Assembly: GCA_002307215.1 (NCBI GenBank)
Contig: DBTU01000012.1
Coordinates: forward strand, 67,274 to 131,273
Origin: Lachnoclostridium sp. UBA1308
GTDB lineage: Bacteria; Bacillota; Clostridia; Lachnospirales; Lachnospiraceae
Direction of reading: 5' to 3'
DNA length: 64,000 bases
Shown piece after piece: positions 44,663-52,175 of the stretch. The notes below the pieces were generated by a model. It saw only the letters and a list, made by a program, of their open reading frames with translations, did not search any database and had not been told where the DNA came from. Position 1 is the first letter of the stretch, and each line of letters opens with the position of its first letter. A program made the translations under genes and the position numbers.

Positions 44663-45481
44663 CTACTTTGGTATTACCACTGAAAAAGAGGTCTTTTCCG
44701 CATTCGAGGTTACATTTACCGTTCCTCCTGCCTCATGAACTATCTTTGATACAATGTAGAGTCCCATTCCATGGCCCTGTTCTTTCTTTGTGGTAAATCC
44801 TTGCTTAAAGATGTCTTCCAGATGGCTTTCCGGAATTTGTGGCCCGTTATTATATAAATAGAAGGTGTAGCTGTCTCTGTCTTCTCCTATTTCCAGAAAT
44901 AATTTTCTCTCCGGCTCCCTCTCGGCTAGTGCAGCGATACCATTATCAATAATATTAGCCAGCACCTTACAAAGATTCCAAGGCTCAATTGAAATATTCT
45001 TAAGATCCGAACGCACCTCCAGAAACATATCAATACCATTTTGATCTGCAACCTCCATTTTGGCCCGAAGCAAAGCATTTACTGCAGGCTGTGCTGTCTT
45101 TAAGGCTTTACTGACCTTCATGATATCTTTAAATACCGGATCCAGGTATTTTTTCGCTTCTTCATATTCCTTTAGCTCCATTAATCCATAAATCACTTGA
45201 AAATGATTGAGATAGTCATGTCTTTGAGACCTAAGCGTCGTGTTTAATTCCTCAAGATTGTGAATGCTTTCTTCCATGTTGATATTCTTATAATGACTGG
45301 CAAAATACAACCCCAGTATTGTAATAAAGCTACTGAATAGCATAAATCCCATCGACAGATAGATATAGATACTTACCTTGCCAAGCAGGGAACTTCCGAC
45401 CCCAATCCATATAGCCAGTCCTATTATAAATTGTAGTATATTAACTATTAATAATGTATTTACAATCTTTCTGATATTCAA
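44663..45481 (-). CDS. Spo0B-type sensor histidine kinase
   Basis: A 272-residue kinase with two N-terminal membrane helices (7-27, 35-60) and a coiled segment, then a Spo0B/DcuS-like H-box RSQRHDYLNHFQVIYGLMEL. The ATPase domain has CKVLANIIDNGIAAL and GHGMGLYIVSKIV. Such kinases pair with LytTR regulators in peptide-responsive systems. It lies upstream of NfeD-FloA-small protein-LytTR on the same strand. It lacks an obvious large sensor domain, so a membrane or microdomain signal is conceivable. Confidence 0.9.
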   Translation of the reverse strand: MNIRKIVNTLLIVNILQFIIGLAIWIGVGSSLLGKVSIYIYLSMGFMLFSSFITILGLYFASHYKNINMEESIHNLEELNTTLRSQRHDYLNHFQVIYGLMELKEYEEAKKYLDPVFKDIMKVSKALKTAQPAVNALLRAKMEVADQNGIDMFLEVRSDLKNISIEPWNLCKVLANIIDNGIAALAEREPERKLFLEIGEDRDSYTFYLYNNGPQIPESHLEDIFKQGFTTKKEQGHGMGLYIVSKIVHEAGGTVNVTSNAEKTSFSVVIPK

Positions 45482-45731
45482 AATAATACCCCTTTTTCAC
45501 GTCAAATTAATCCCTGAACCTAAGCGTTCTTAACTTATATTATAGCACATCCGATGTATTTATGCTTCCATATATTGTATCGTACCGCAAGGAATCCTAA
45601 CCGTCAAGTTACATTCCATTCTACTGTTGACGATTAATAAATATTGAAATCAAATACAATAAATACTGAAATAATTTCTTATTTAGTTTTATCGTCTTCT
45701 CCAAATATGTATTATAAAAATACAATAATTA

Positions 45732-46007
45732 ATGAAATACTTTTCTAAACTGTTCGAAGAAACATATCGATTGTTTTTCGTTTTTTTTGGAAACCGACGT
45801 AATGCCAAATATTTAATTAATACCGAAAAACAGATGGACGTTATAATGAAGTACATAATACATCCTGTAACCATTTACCATCATTATATAATCGTAAAGA
45901 CATTGGGCTGGTATGTTAATGCAAAGGATGCCGTATCATATGCCAAAATACATGGATATCCGAGTGCGGATGGATGTTATTATTGCTACCCTGTAGTGGT
46001 ATATTAA
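45732..46007 (+). CDS. Hypothetical 91-residue protein, doubtful
   Basis: An AT-rich frame with one hydrophobic stretch and a Tyr/Cys-rich tail (SADGCYYCYPVVVY). No ribosome site precedes the ATG and no family is recognised. It sits in a gap (45482-46019) next to IS remnants and may be a relic. Nothing else was seen in this gap. Confidence 0.3.
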   Translation: MKYFSKLFEETYRLFFVFFGNRRNAKYLINTEKQMDVIMKYIIHPVTIYHHYIIVKTLGWYVNAKDAVSYAKIHGYPSADGCYYCYPVVVY

Positions 46008-46019
46008 ACTTGTAACACT

Positions 46020-46226
46020 CCTACCTAATAGATTACAATATCTATTAGAAAAGGAGTTAGCTATGAAAACTATTAACGAAGAAACAAAAAAAGAAAGTTG
46101 TAAAACTGCACATCCAGGATGGTCGTACAATCTCTAGTCTCGCTGCTGAGTATGGAGTTTGCCATGCAACCATATCTAACTGGATTCGTGCTTACCGTGA
46201 AGAATGCCATACGAACGATGCCTCCA
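46020..46226 (+). mobile_element. IS3-family orfA remnant
   Basis: After a CTAATAGAT/ATCTATTAG hairpin (46025-46048) and AAGGAG, an ATG at 46063 opens MKTINEETKK. The frame then shifts to VVKLHIQDGRTISSLAAEYG and VCHATISNWIRAYREECHTN, the helix-turn-helix part of an IS3-family OrfA. It is cut at 46226, where an IS256 end begins. No orfB is present. Confidence 0.75.
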
Positions 46227-46290
46227 GATGGTGTCAAATATTTTTCGCAATTCATTTCCAGCCGTCAGGTATCTGGTAGTCAACCAGCTA
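46227..46290 (+). mobile_element. 64-bp IS256-type element end
   Basis: GATGGTGTCAAATATTTTTC and the following bases align with the left ends at 46291 and 48035, including the GGTA..TAGTCAACCAGCTA stretch. It is the truncated terminal part of a third, older copy, interrupted at 46291 by the next element. Confidence 0.65.
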
Positions 46291-46573
46291 GATACCGTCA
46301 AGTATTTTTTGCAAAATTAAATTTTGACGTTTGGTTGCCGGTAGTTAGCCGGCTATGTTAACTGCTTCATCAGCAGTTTCCACCTGATCAAGATGTTTCA
46401 TGTTCATGTAAAGCTTTGCACCCCACTGGCTCCTGCTACATGACGAAGTCTATCATTTGTACCTTATGTACTGGTTTCTTTTCTCTTGCCATAATAAAAG
46501 GCCTCCTATGATTTAATATTTTATCATAGAAGACCTAATAAATCTTTATTTACAGAAAAACTTTCACAGACTC
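46291..46573 (-). mobile_element. Internally deleted IS256-type element (MITE-like, about 283 bp)
   Basis: The left end (GATACCGTCAAGTATTTTTT) is followed on the minus strand by the last codons of a transposase (MNMKHLDQ, DEAVNIAG), with a frameshift. The right part encodes only the transposase N-terminus MAREKKPVHKVQM behind AGGAGG. The middle (about 380 codons) is missing. The right end GAAAAACTTTCACAGACTC looks like the inverted end. A CTATGAT/ATCATAG hairpin lies near 46507-46535. Confidence 0.7.
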
Positions 46574-46577
46574 ATGA

Positions 46578-46760
46578 TTACTTATCACCGTTCTCGATAA
46601 TCAATCCCACCACTATGTAACACAAAATACCAATAAAAGATATCATGCAATAATCCCAATTCCACACGTTATTTTTTATATAATAATATATAATATAAAT
46701 CACACTAAAGATGAGGTAAATTATAAGTCCAAAAATCTTATTCAAAATACTCTTTTTCAC
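46578..46760 (-). CDS. Small three-helix membrane protein, immunity-like
   Basis: A 60-residue protein starting at GTG with GGAAGG 8 bp upstream, 4 bp after the stop of the toxin-like gene. It begins MKKSILNKIFGLIIYLIF and has two or three membrane helices with a Trp/Tyr-rich middle (NNVWNWDYC) and an acidic end (IIENGDK). Size, topology and tight coupling to a secreted toxin-like gene are those of bacteriocin immunity proteins; there is no family match to prove it. A longer frame reaches 46961, but only by overlapping the upstream gene. Confidence 0.6.
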   Translation of the reverse strand: MKKSILNKIFGLIIYLIFSVIYIIYYYIKNNVWNWDYCMISFIGILCYIVVGLIIENGDK

Positions 46761-46764
46761 ATTA

Positions 46765-47568
46765 TCAACCTTCCAAATGAGTAGTGTATCCAATTTGATT
46801 TGTTCTTGCGCTGTCAGAATAATACCATGTTTGATATAAATATTGTCCTGCCATAATCCAATCTGGGTATGAGGGCCAACTTGACGATCTTTCACATAAA
46901 ACCCATGTTTCACATGTCCAATAAATAACTGTCCACTGTTCACCAATAGCCATACCAGCAATTGCTGCTAGACCTGCAGCTGCTGGTGATCCTGCTGCTG
47001 CCGCTAACGCTGCAACTATTGCCGCCACTGTATAACGATATATATTATTAGAACCGTTATATATTCCTTGAGAAAACCACTTGGTTTCAACCGCAGCATT
47101 TGCCGTAAGTGTTTCACTAACATTATTAGATGGTTTCTGAGTATCTAAGCTATTGTCTACAACATCGTAAGATTGAGAATCAATCACTTCTCCATCTTCC
47201 ATCACCGAAACATTAAGATATTCTCCTTCCTTTTCTATTAATGTTGTTTGTTGTCCTATATACTCTTTCCCTAATTCTCCTAACACATAAAATTTACTTT
47301 CGACAGAACTTAAATCATCACTAATCACTTCTTCGACTTGATATATTGTGCTACCTACAAAGAAGCGTGAGGTAAAATATTTATCATCTTTGGATTCGAT
47401 TAGTTCAAAGCTCTGCCGACCCTCTAACCATAGGTTAGTTAGTGCACTTTCAGATAGATATTTGTCTCCTTCATTTTCAGTTTCTCCGTAAGAAGCAGCG
47501 AATACATTTTTTGATGTTGTTGATAACATCAGAATAACAATTAATACTAAAGATAATACGCGTTTCAT
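46765..47568 (-). CDS. Secreted toxin-like protein with Ala/Gly-rich hydrophobic segment
   Basis: A 267-residue protein with a signal peptide (about 1-25, NVFAAS), a charged beta-rich region (26-165) and a 28-residue Ala/Gly-rich hydrophobic segment (181-208). A Trp/Tyr/Cys-rich tail of 59 residues follows (Cys219, Cys225). The hydrophobic segment resembles pore-forming bacteriocin helices. The overall layout (leader, large pro-region, one hydrophobic segment, tail) parallels the protein at 23932-24756, without visible sequence identity. AAGGAG precedes the ATG. It is coupled to the immunity-like gene downstream and flanked by IS256 remnants. Confidence 0.65.
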   Translation of the reverse strand: MKRVLSLVLIVILMLSTTSKNVFAASYGETENEGDKYLSESALTNLWLEGRQSFELIESKDDKYFTSRFFVGSTIYQVEEVISDDLSSVESKFYVLGELGKEYIGQQTTLIEKEGEYLNVSVMEDGEVIDSQSYDVVDNSLDTQKPSNNVSETLTANAAVETKWFSQGIYNGSNNIYRYTVAAIVAALAAAAGSPAAAGLAAIAGMAIGEQWTVIYWTCETWVLCERSSSWPSYPDWIMAGQYLYQTWYYSDSARTNQIGYTTHLEG

Positions 47569-47597
47569 ATAAATCTCCTTTTTTTATGTTATAATGT

Positions 47598-47641
47598 ATA
47601 ATACATGACCAGATGGTAAAAGTCAACAATATATGGTAAAA
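47598..47641 (-). promoter_or_regulatory. Promoter with paired direct repeats for the toxin-like pair
   Basis: On the minus strand TTGACT (47621-47626), a 17-bp spacer and TATTAT (47598-47603) precede the gene by about 30 bp. Two identical 9-bp repeats TTTTACCAT (47641-47633 and 47621-47613), 20 bp apart centre to centre, bracket the -35. Paired 9-bp repeats with an 11-12 bp gap are the usual target of LytTR regulators. Confidence 0.6.
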
Positions 47642-47753
47642 TAATGTATTTAAGGAATTAAATGTATTTTTTAATTGTGTTACTTTTCACCCGCCACATT
47701 AATTCATTGTGCAAAGTGACGAAAATTATTTATATTTTGCGGATAACGATCTT

Positions 47754-47789
47754 GGAGGAAGATAATCATGTTTATGGTTATCTTCCTCC
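47754..47789. repeat. 12-bp-arm inverted repeat near the IS66 fragment
   Basis: GGAGGAAGATAA (47754-47765) and TTATCTTCCTCC (47778-47789) are perfect arms around 12 nt. It may be a terminator or part of the decayed IS66 element. The sequence 47642-47753 holds no visible gene. Confidence 0.55.
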
Positions 47790-47799
47790 TTTACTCTTC

Positions 47800-48034
47800 C
47801 TTCATCAAAATCAACAAGAAAAAGAAAATTGCAAACAGTCGAGAAAAGACAGAAAAAAAGTCAGGCGGTCAGCCTGGGCACCAAGGACACTGCAAGAAAA
47901 AACAGATCGTATTAACTTGCCTCCAATTGACACCGATGAATTACCATTTCAATAGGCAGAGAGGGATAGTAATGTCCAAGGTAAATGATGAGGAAATAAA
48001 TAAAATTGCTCACGTATACAATACTGAAGGGTGT
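47800..48034 (+). mobile_element. IS66-family transposase fragment and adjoining truncated frame
   Basis: The plus strand encodes SREKTEKKSGGQPGHQGHCK, the N-terminal signature region of IS66-type TnpC (KKPGGQPGHKG). A second short frame starts with ATG at 47971 (MSKVNDEEINKIAHVYNTEG) and is cut at 48035 by the IS256-type element. Both are remnants. Confidence 0.65.
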
Positions 48035-49197
48035 GATACCGTCAAGTATTTTTCGCAAAATCAAATTTTGCCGTTTGGTTACCGGTAGTTTGCCGGCTAT
48101 GTAAGCTGCTTCATCAGCAGATTGCATTTGATCAAGATGCTTCATTCTTCAATGCCGTCCTCAAGCTTTTTTGCTGCTTCTTTCAGCTTCATAATGCGCA
48201 GTTCCTCAGCTACTTGCTTTGCCTTTTCACGAACTGCCTCTTTGCTTTCCTGAGCATGAATTGCCTTAAGCATCTTACCTACAAATTTCATGCGACTACG
48301 TGGAGTAACCGAAAAAAATTTCTATAAAAGTGTACCGTACAGCGCCGATATTTGGCATCAGGAAACACTTGCGGAATGGATTCCAGCATGCCGAGATTTT
48401 TATCTCCAATCATTAAACGAACTCCTTTGAGACAGCGACTTTTTAGCTCGGTTAAATAGTTTTTCCAACTTTCCCTGTCTTCCTTCATACTTTCGGATGC
48501 GCCGATTATTTCACGATAGCCATCTTCATTTACACCGATAGCAATCAGAATGGATACATTCTCATATTCACCGCCCCAGCAGCGTTTCAGGAAGATACCA
48601 TCAACAAAGACATATGGATAGTTACCGCCATTCAATGGGCGGTTACGCCAGGTTACGATATGCTCGTAGGCTTTTTTATTCAGGTTACTGATGGTTCCAG
48701 GAGATACCTTGGTTCCCCAGAGTGCCTCGGTGATGTCTTCAGCACGGCGAACAGAAACACCGGCCAGATACATCTCGATGAGAGCTTCTTCAACAGAACA
48801 TTCCCTTCTGCGGTAGCACTCAATGATAGCCGTTTCAAAAGGAATACCCTTTAATTTTGGTACATTTAGTTTTACTTCTCCGGAAGTGGTAACGAGATTT
48901 CTCTGATAATGCCCATATCTGTAGCCCTGACGTTCCCCAGAACGCTCGTATTTTTCAGCATTAACGATTTCATCTGCTTCCTTATCAAGCAGGGCATTGA
49001 GGGTTTCCTCAACACTGGAACGTACTAGATCCTTTAATTCGGTTTTGATTATTTCTTTGTTTAATTGTATAATGTTATCAGACATGTTTCATAGCCTTCT
49101 TTGGAAGATTTGGTGTGGTAACTTTATTTTACCAAACGGCTATGGAACATGTCCATTTTTTGTTAAATTGATTTTGCGAAATTAATTATACGTCATC
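48035..49197 (-). mobile_element. Degenerate IS256-family insertion sequence
   Basis: The element runs from GATACCGTCAAG (48035) to the complementary end GATGACGTATAA (49197, minus strand), sharing TTTCGCAAAATCAA inside both ends. The transposase reads from ATG at 49085 (MSDNIIQLNKEIIK) through YVFVDGIFLK and VRLMIGDKNLGML. A one-base frameshift near 48300 shifts the frame into SRMKFVGKMLKAIHAQES. The gene then jumps from KKLEDGIEE to the terminal MKHLDQMQSADEAAYIAG, deleting about 75 residues with the last catalytic Glu. No target duplication is evident, so it is immobile by itself. Confidence 0.8.
48288..49085 (-). pseudogene. IS256-family transposase, truncated by frameshift
   Basis: The intact part is 265 residues, against about 400 in active relatives. 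It contains the N-terminal helix region (SGERQGYRYGHYQRNL), the first catalytic Asp (FVDGIFLKRCWGG) and the second Asp region (MIGDKNLGMLESI). The last ten residues (FFRLLHVVA) are out of frame. The remaining C-terminal codons follow in another frame down to about 48080, minus an internal deletion. Confidence 0.8.
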
Positions 49198-49272
49198 TCT
49201 TTCACTCAATACTTCCTTAATCCATTTATCAATTATCTCTTTCATTAAGTAATTCGTTTAGCCGTAAAATCC

Positions 49273-49311
49273 CCCTCAATCACTTGCACAAATTGCAACT
49301 AATCATGAGGG
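49273..49311. terminator. Imperfect hairpin in the 49198-49443 gap
   Basis: CCCTCA (49273-49278) pairs with TGAGGG (49306-49311), with an inner TTGCA/TGCAA pair. It could be an old terminator. On the minus strand a short frame, MKEIIDKWIKEVLSERD, ends at the IS256 boundary and looks like a truncated gene start. Nothing else is visible in this gap. Confidence 0.4.
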
Positions 49312-49443
49312 TACGTTATAAATTTTGTACTTATATCATTATTTATTAGTCGATATCATTAATTATTGAATTTCAACATCTACCACTAAATGATTACTAA
49401 GTTGTCTATTCTTAATATAGTATATTGTCTGTTTTTTATTCAA

Positions 49444-49473
49444 TTGACAAACATTTCTGTACTATACTATTAT
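49444..49473 (+). promoter_or_regulatory. Promoter of the beta-propeller-like gene
   Basis: TTGACA (49444-49449), an 18-bp spacer and TATTAT (49468-49473) lie about 170 bp before the ATG at 49645. Confidence 0.5.
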
Positions 49474-49644
49474 AGTGATGTGAGTAACAATATTATGAAA
49501 GTTCCACCTATAAGGAAAACCTTAAAGATGGTCCCACAAAATAATGCGTACCAAAAGAAGAACCCCAAAATCCATGGGAATTTTATTCTGAACTTCTCAA
49601 CTTATTCATTTGTAATGCCACAATATAGCCAAATGAGGAGAATA

Positions 49645-50602
49645 ATGAAAACAAAAATGCTACGGCTTGTTTGTATCCTGTTTATACTACTTATTTTATT
49701 CATAGTAATTTTATTATGGAAGGGCATTCTCTGGATCGGAGACCCAAGCTTAAGTAAATATCCGGTCAGAGGGATGGGCATTGTTACTGGATGGTAGTTT
49801 AGTATCAACTGATAATGCATGGGAATCCTATCAGCAACTATATAAGTTTGAAGGATATGCGAAAGATTCTTTTAAGCCATCTATTTCATATGAAAATAGT
49901 ACTCTGATTATATGTGGCCATTTTTCTAAAGACTACGGGACAATTGATATTTATCAATCAAAAGATGAAGGTGAAACCTGGAGCACCGGTCACATTAGTG
50001 ACTCTGATATCGAGCTTGTGGGGGATGGTAATATATATAGCAGTTTCATTAATAATCAAAATGGTTATTTATTATGCTGTAGCAGTTCGGCATGTGGAAT
50101 GATGGCTAAGTTCTTGTTCAAAACGAACGATGGGGGACAAACATATAAGAAAGTTACTAATCTTTCAAATATTATTAGCGGTTATCCAACCGGGATGACT
50201 TTTAATGCAGATGGCGATGGATTTATTGCAAGCTCTTATCATGGCGCTGATAATGCTTATTTATACTGTACCGGCGATAAAGGCAAGACTTGGAATTCTT
50301 TAACCGTACAGCTTCCGGCTAACTCCTCTTATAACTACATTAATGGATATCCTCCCTATTTTGATGGCAATGACGGTTTTATGGTATTGGGGTGCGTGTA
50401 TACCGGGAGCTCCCCCTCCTATATCATGTTTTATTCTTCTGATACTGGGAAAACGTGGTGTTCAGAAGAAAGTTCCAACCTGCAACTTTCTTCTGGCGAA
50501 GGGATTAATAATTATAGCTTTAGTAATAATAGCAATGTTTATATAATTGATGATTTTGGAAATATGATTAAAAAAGTTAGAGATTATGAGGAATGGAATT
50601 GA
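49645..50602 (+). pseudogene. Frameshifted YCF48/BNR-repeat (beta-propeller-like) membrane-anchored protein
   Basis: ATG at 49645, behind AGGAG, opens a membrane anchor (MLRLVCILFILLILFIVI) that stops at 49797. The main domain lies in another frame to 50602, reading IRSEGWALLLDGSLVSTDNA then repeats with Asp-box-like turns (SKDEGETWSTG, TNDGGQTYKK, TGDKGKTWNS, SSDTGKTWCS). These are BNR/YCF48 repeats as in sialidase-like and photosystem assembly propellers. One frameshift near 49755 separates the parts, so the gene is either broken or contains a sequence error. It ends 1 bp from the convergent aguB. Confidence 0.65.
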
Positions 50603-50603
50603 G

Positions 50604-51470
50604 TTATATCGACGAATCCATCGTCATGATAGCCCCGTATTTCTCAGGTCTTCTGTCCCTAAATACCGCCCAGTAATATCTTCTCTCGGCAATGGCATCC
50701 AGATCAAATTCATGAACCAGTACGGTCTCGGTCTCTTCCAACGCTTCCTCAACGAGGCTACCCTCTTCATCCGCGATAAAGGAACCGCCGAAGAATGTCA
50801 TCTCTGACTCTCCTGCTGTCTCCCTTCCGATACGATTGGAAGCGACCACCGGCATGAGATTAGCAGCGGCGTGCCCCTGCATGCACTGCTGCCAGTGCTT
50901 TTTCACACTTTTTGGAACCATCGGGTCCGATCCGATAGCCGTCGGGAACAGCAGTATTTCTGCTCCAAGCAGCGCCAGACATCTTGCCGTCTCCGGAAAC
51001 CACTGATCCCAACAGATTCCGATACCGATGTTCGCATACTTTGTCTTAAATACTTGAAAGCCCGTGTCTCCGGGTGAGAAATAATATTTCTCCTCATAGC
51101 AGATTCCGTCGGGTATATGTGTCTTGCGGTATTTTCCAAGAATGGAACCATCCGCATCAATCACTACAATCGCATTGAAGAATACATTGCCTGCCTTCTC
51201 AAAGAAGCTGACCGGAATTACAACCTTAAGCTCCTTTGCTACCTCTTGAAACCTTTTGATTGCCGGATTACCCGCTACTGTGGTTGCCAGTGCAAAATGC
51301 TTTGTTTCCTCCAGCTGACAGAAATACGGTGTCTCAAAAAGCTCCTGTAAGAGAATGATATTTGCACCCTTCCCTGCTGCTTTTCTGACAAGTCCTTCTG
51401 CTTTATCAAGCATATCTTGCCTGTCCCAGCTGCAGGCCATCTGTGTCGCTGCTACCGTTATCTTCTTCAT
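50604..51470 (-). CDS. aguB: N-carbamoylputrescine amidase
   Basis: A 288-residue carbon-nitrogen hydrolase with the Glu-Lys-Cys triad at E43 (LLQELFETPYF), K116 (GKYRKTHIPD) and C153 (GIGICWDQWFPE). The sequence around these (FETPYFCQ, HIPDGICYEEKYYF) is that of AguB enzymes, which turn N-carbamoylputrescine into putrescine, CO2 and ammonia in agmatine breakdown. No aguA is in the window. It is the last gene of the polyamine/nitrogen gene run. Confidence 0.9.
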   Translation of the reverse strand: MKKITVAATQMACSWDRQDMLDKAEGLVRKAAGKGANIILLQELFETPYFCQLEETKHFALATTVAGNPAIKRFQEVAKELKVVIPVSFFEKAGNVFFNAIVVIDADGSILGKYRKTHIPDGICYEEKYYFSPGDTGFQVFKTKYANIGIGICWDQWFPETARCLALLGAEILLFPTAIGSDPMVPKSVKKHWQQCMQGHAAANLMPVVASNRIGRETAGESEMTFFGGSFIADEEGSLVEEALEETETVLVHEFDLDAIAERRYYWAVFRDRRPEKYGAIMTMDSSI

Positions 51471-51540
51471 CGTTTCATAATTCCTTTCCTTTGTGGCATG
51501 ACTCTTTCCTCATGACTCTTCTATGAATCCTTGTTCATCT

Positions 51541-51609
51541 TCTGCTCCAGCATATTCTGCTCCAGCATATTCACTCCACCTATTCACTTCACCTATTCAC
51601 TTCGCTTCT
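51541..51609. repeat. Short tandem repeats between nim-like gene and aguB
   Basis: tctgctccagcatat occurs twice (51541-51555, 51556-51570), followed by two full and one diverged 13-bp unit of tcactccacctat (51571-51609). The second array runs through the stop codon of the nim-like gene. Confidence 0.75.
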
Positions 51610-52063
51610 TCCCACTAATCTGGTTAACTACCAGTTCCATCACTGCCGTTGCCCTGACTTCCTTTTCGTCAAATACATGCTCTCTGCCGGTAAGGTATTG
51701 ATTCATGAGTGCAGTAAGTGCGCCAAGCTTTTCTTCTGCCTCAAGTAATCGTAGATTTCCGTTACCGCACACGCTTTCAAAGCCCATACTGGAATCACAT
51801 GCAAGGTCGGGCAGTACGATTTTAAGTTCCTTATGCATCTCAAAGGCAACATGCCCATTCTTCTTCAGTAAGTCTATCTTTGTTCCGGCTTTTGCTCCGT
51901 GAAAATATAACCGGAAGGTTCCGTCTTTCAAGACCACGCCAAAATTCATGGGTATGATATACGGATATTCCGCATCAAAGAAGGCTAAGTTACAAGCGGT
52001 ACACCTTCTCATAATTTCCAGTAATTCGGTAGGTTCTTTCACTTCAAATTCTTTTCTTCTCAT
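51593..52063 (-). CDS. Pyridoxamine 5'-phosphate oxidase-like flavoprotein (NimA family)
   Basis: A 156-residue split-barrel FMN-binding protein. It starts MRRKEFEVKEPTELLEIMRR and has CTACNLAFFD, then YIIPMNFGV and LYFHGAKAGTKIDLLK, the FMN-binding block seen in Nim-type proteins linked to 5-nitroimidazole reduction. The natural role is probably housekeeping redox. ATG at 52063 is preferred to an upstream TTG-type opening because it matches the family start. Confidence 0.85.
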   Translation of the reverse strand: MRRKEFEVKEPTELLEIMRRCTACNLAFFDAEYPYIIPMNFGVVLKDGTFRLYFHGAKAGTKIDLLKKNGHVAFEMHKELKIVLPDLACDSSMGFESVCGNGNLRLLEAEEKLGALTALMNQYLTGREHVFDEKEVRATAVMELVVNQISGKKRSE

Positions 52064-52101
52064 ATTAATAACCCTGCCTTTCTTAATAACCTGCATACTT
52101 T

Positions 52102-52136
52102 TAGATCTCAGGCACAAACTTCTAAGTGTGAATTAT
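52102..52136. repeat. Dispersed intergenic motif, copy C
   Basis: Third copy: AGATCTCAGGC box followed by CACaaACTT-CT-AAGTGTG. It lies about 40 bp upstream of the nim-like gene, in the 112-bp gap before the amidohydrolase gene. Arm changes relative to copy A keep the dyad (CAT/ATG against CAC/GTG). Confidence 0.6.
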
Positions 52137-52175
52137 TCTTTTCCATCATTCACATTATTCCCAATATCTCTTCTC

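Noticed and set aside
46578..46961. 127-residue version of the immunity-like protein
   Set aside because: The first 67 codons overlap the toxin-like gene in another frame; GTG at 46760 has its own ribosome site and gives a compact membrane protein.
46291..49197. Functional composite transposon carrying the toxin-like pair
   Set aside because: Both flanking IS256-type elements are deleted and frameshifted, and no target duplication was found, so present-day mobility is not supported.
51541..51609. Short tandem repeats as a regulatory element
   Set aside because: Only two or three short units overlapping a gene end, most easily explained by slippage.
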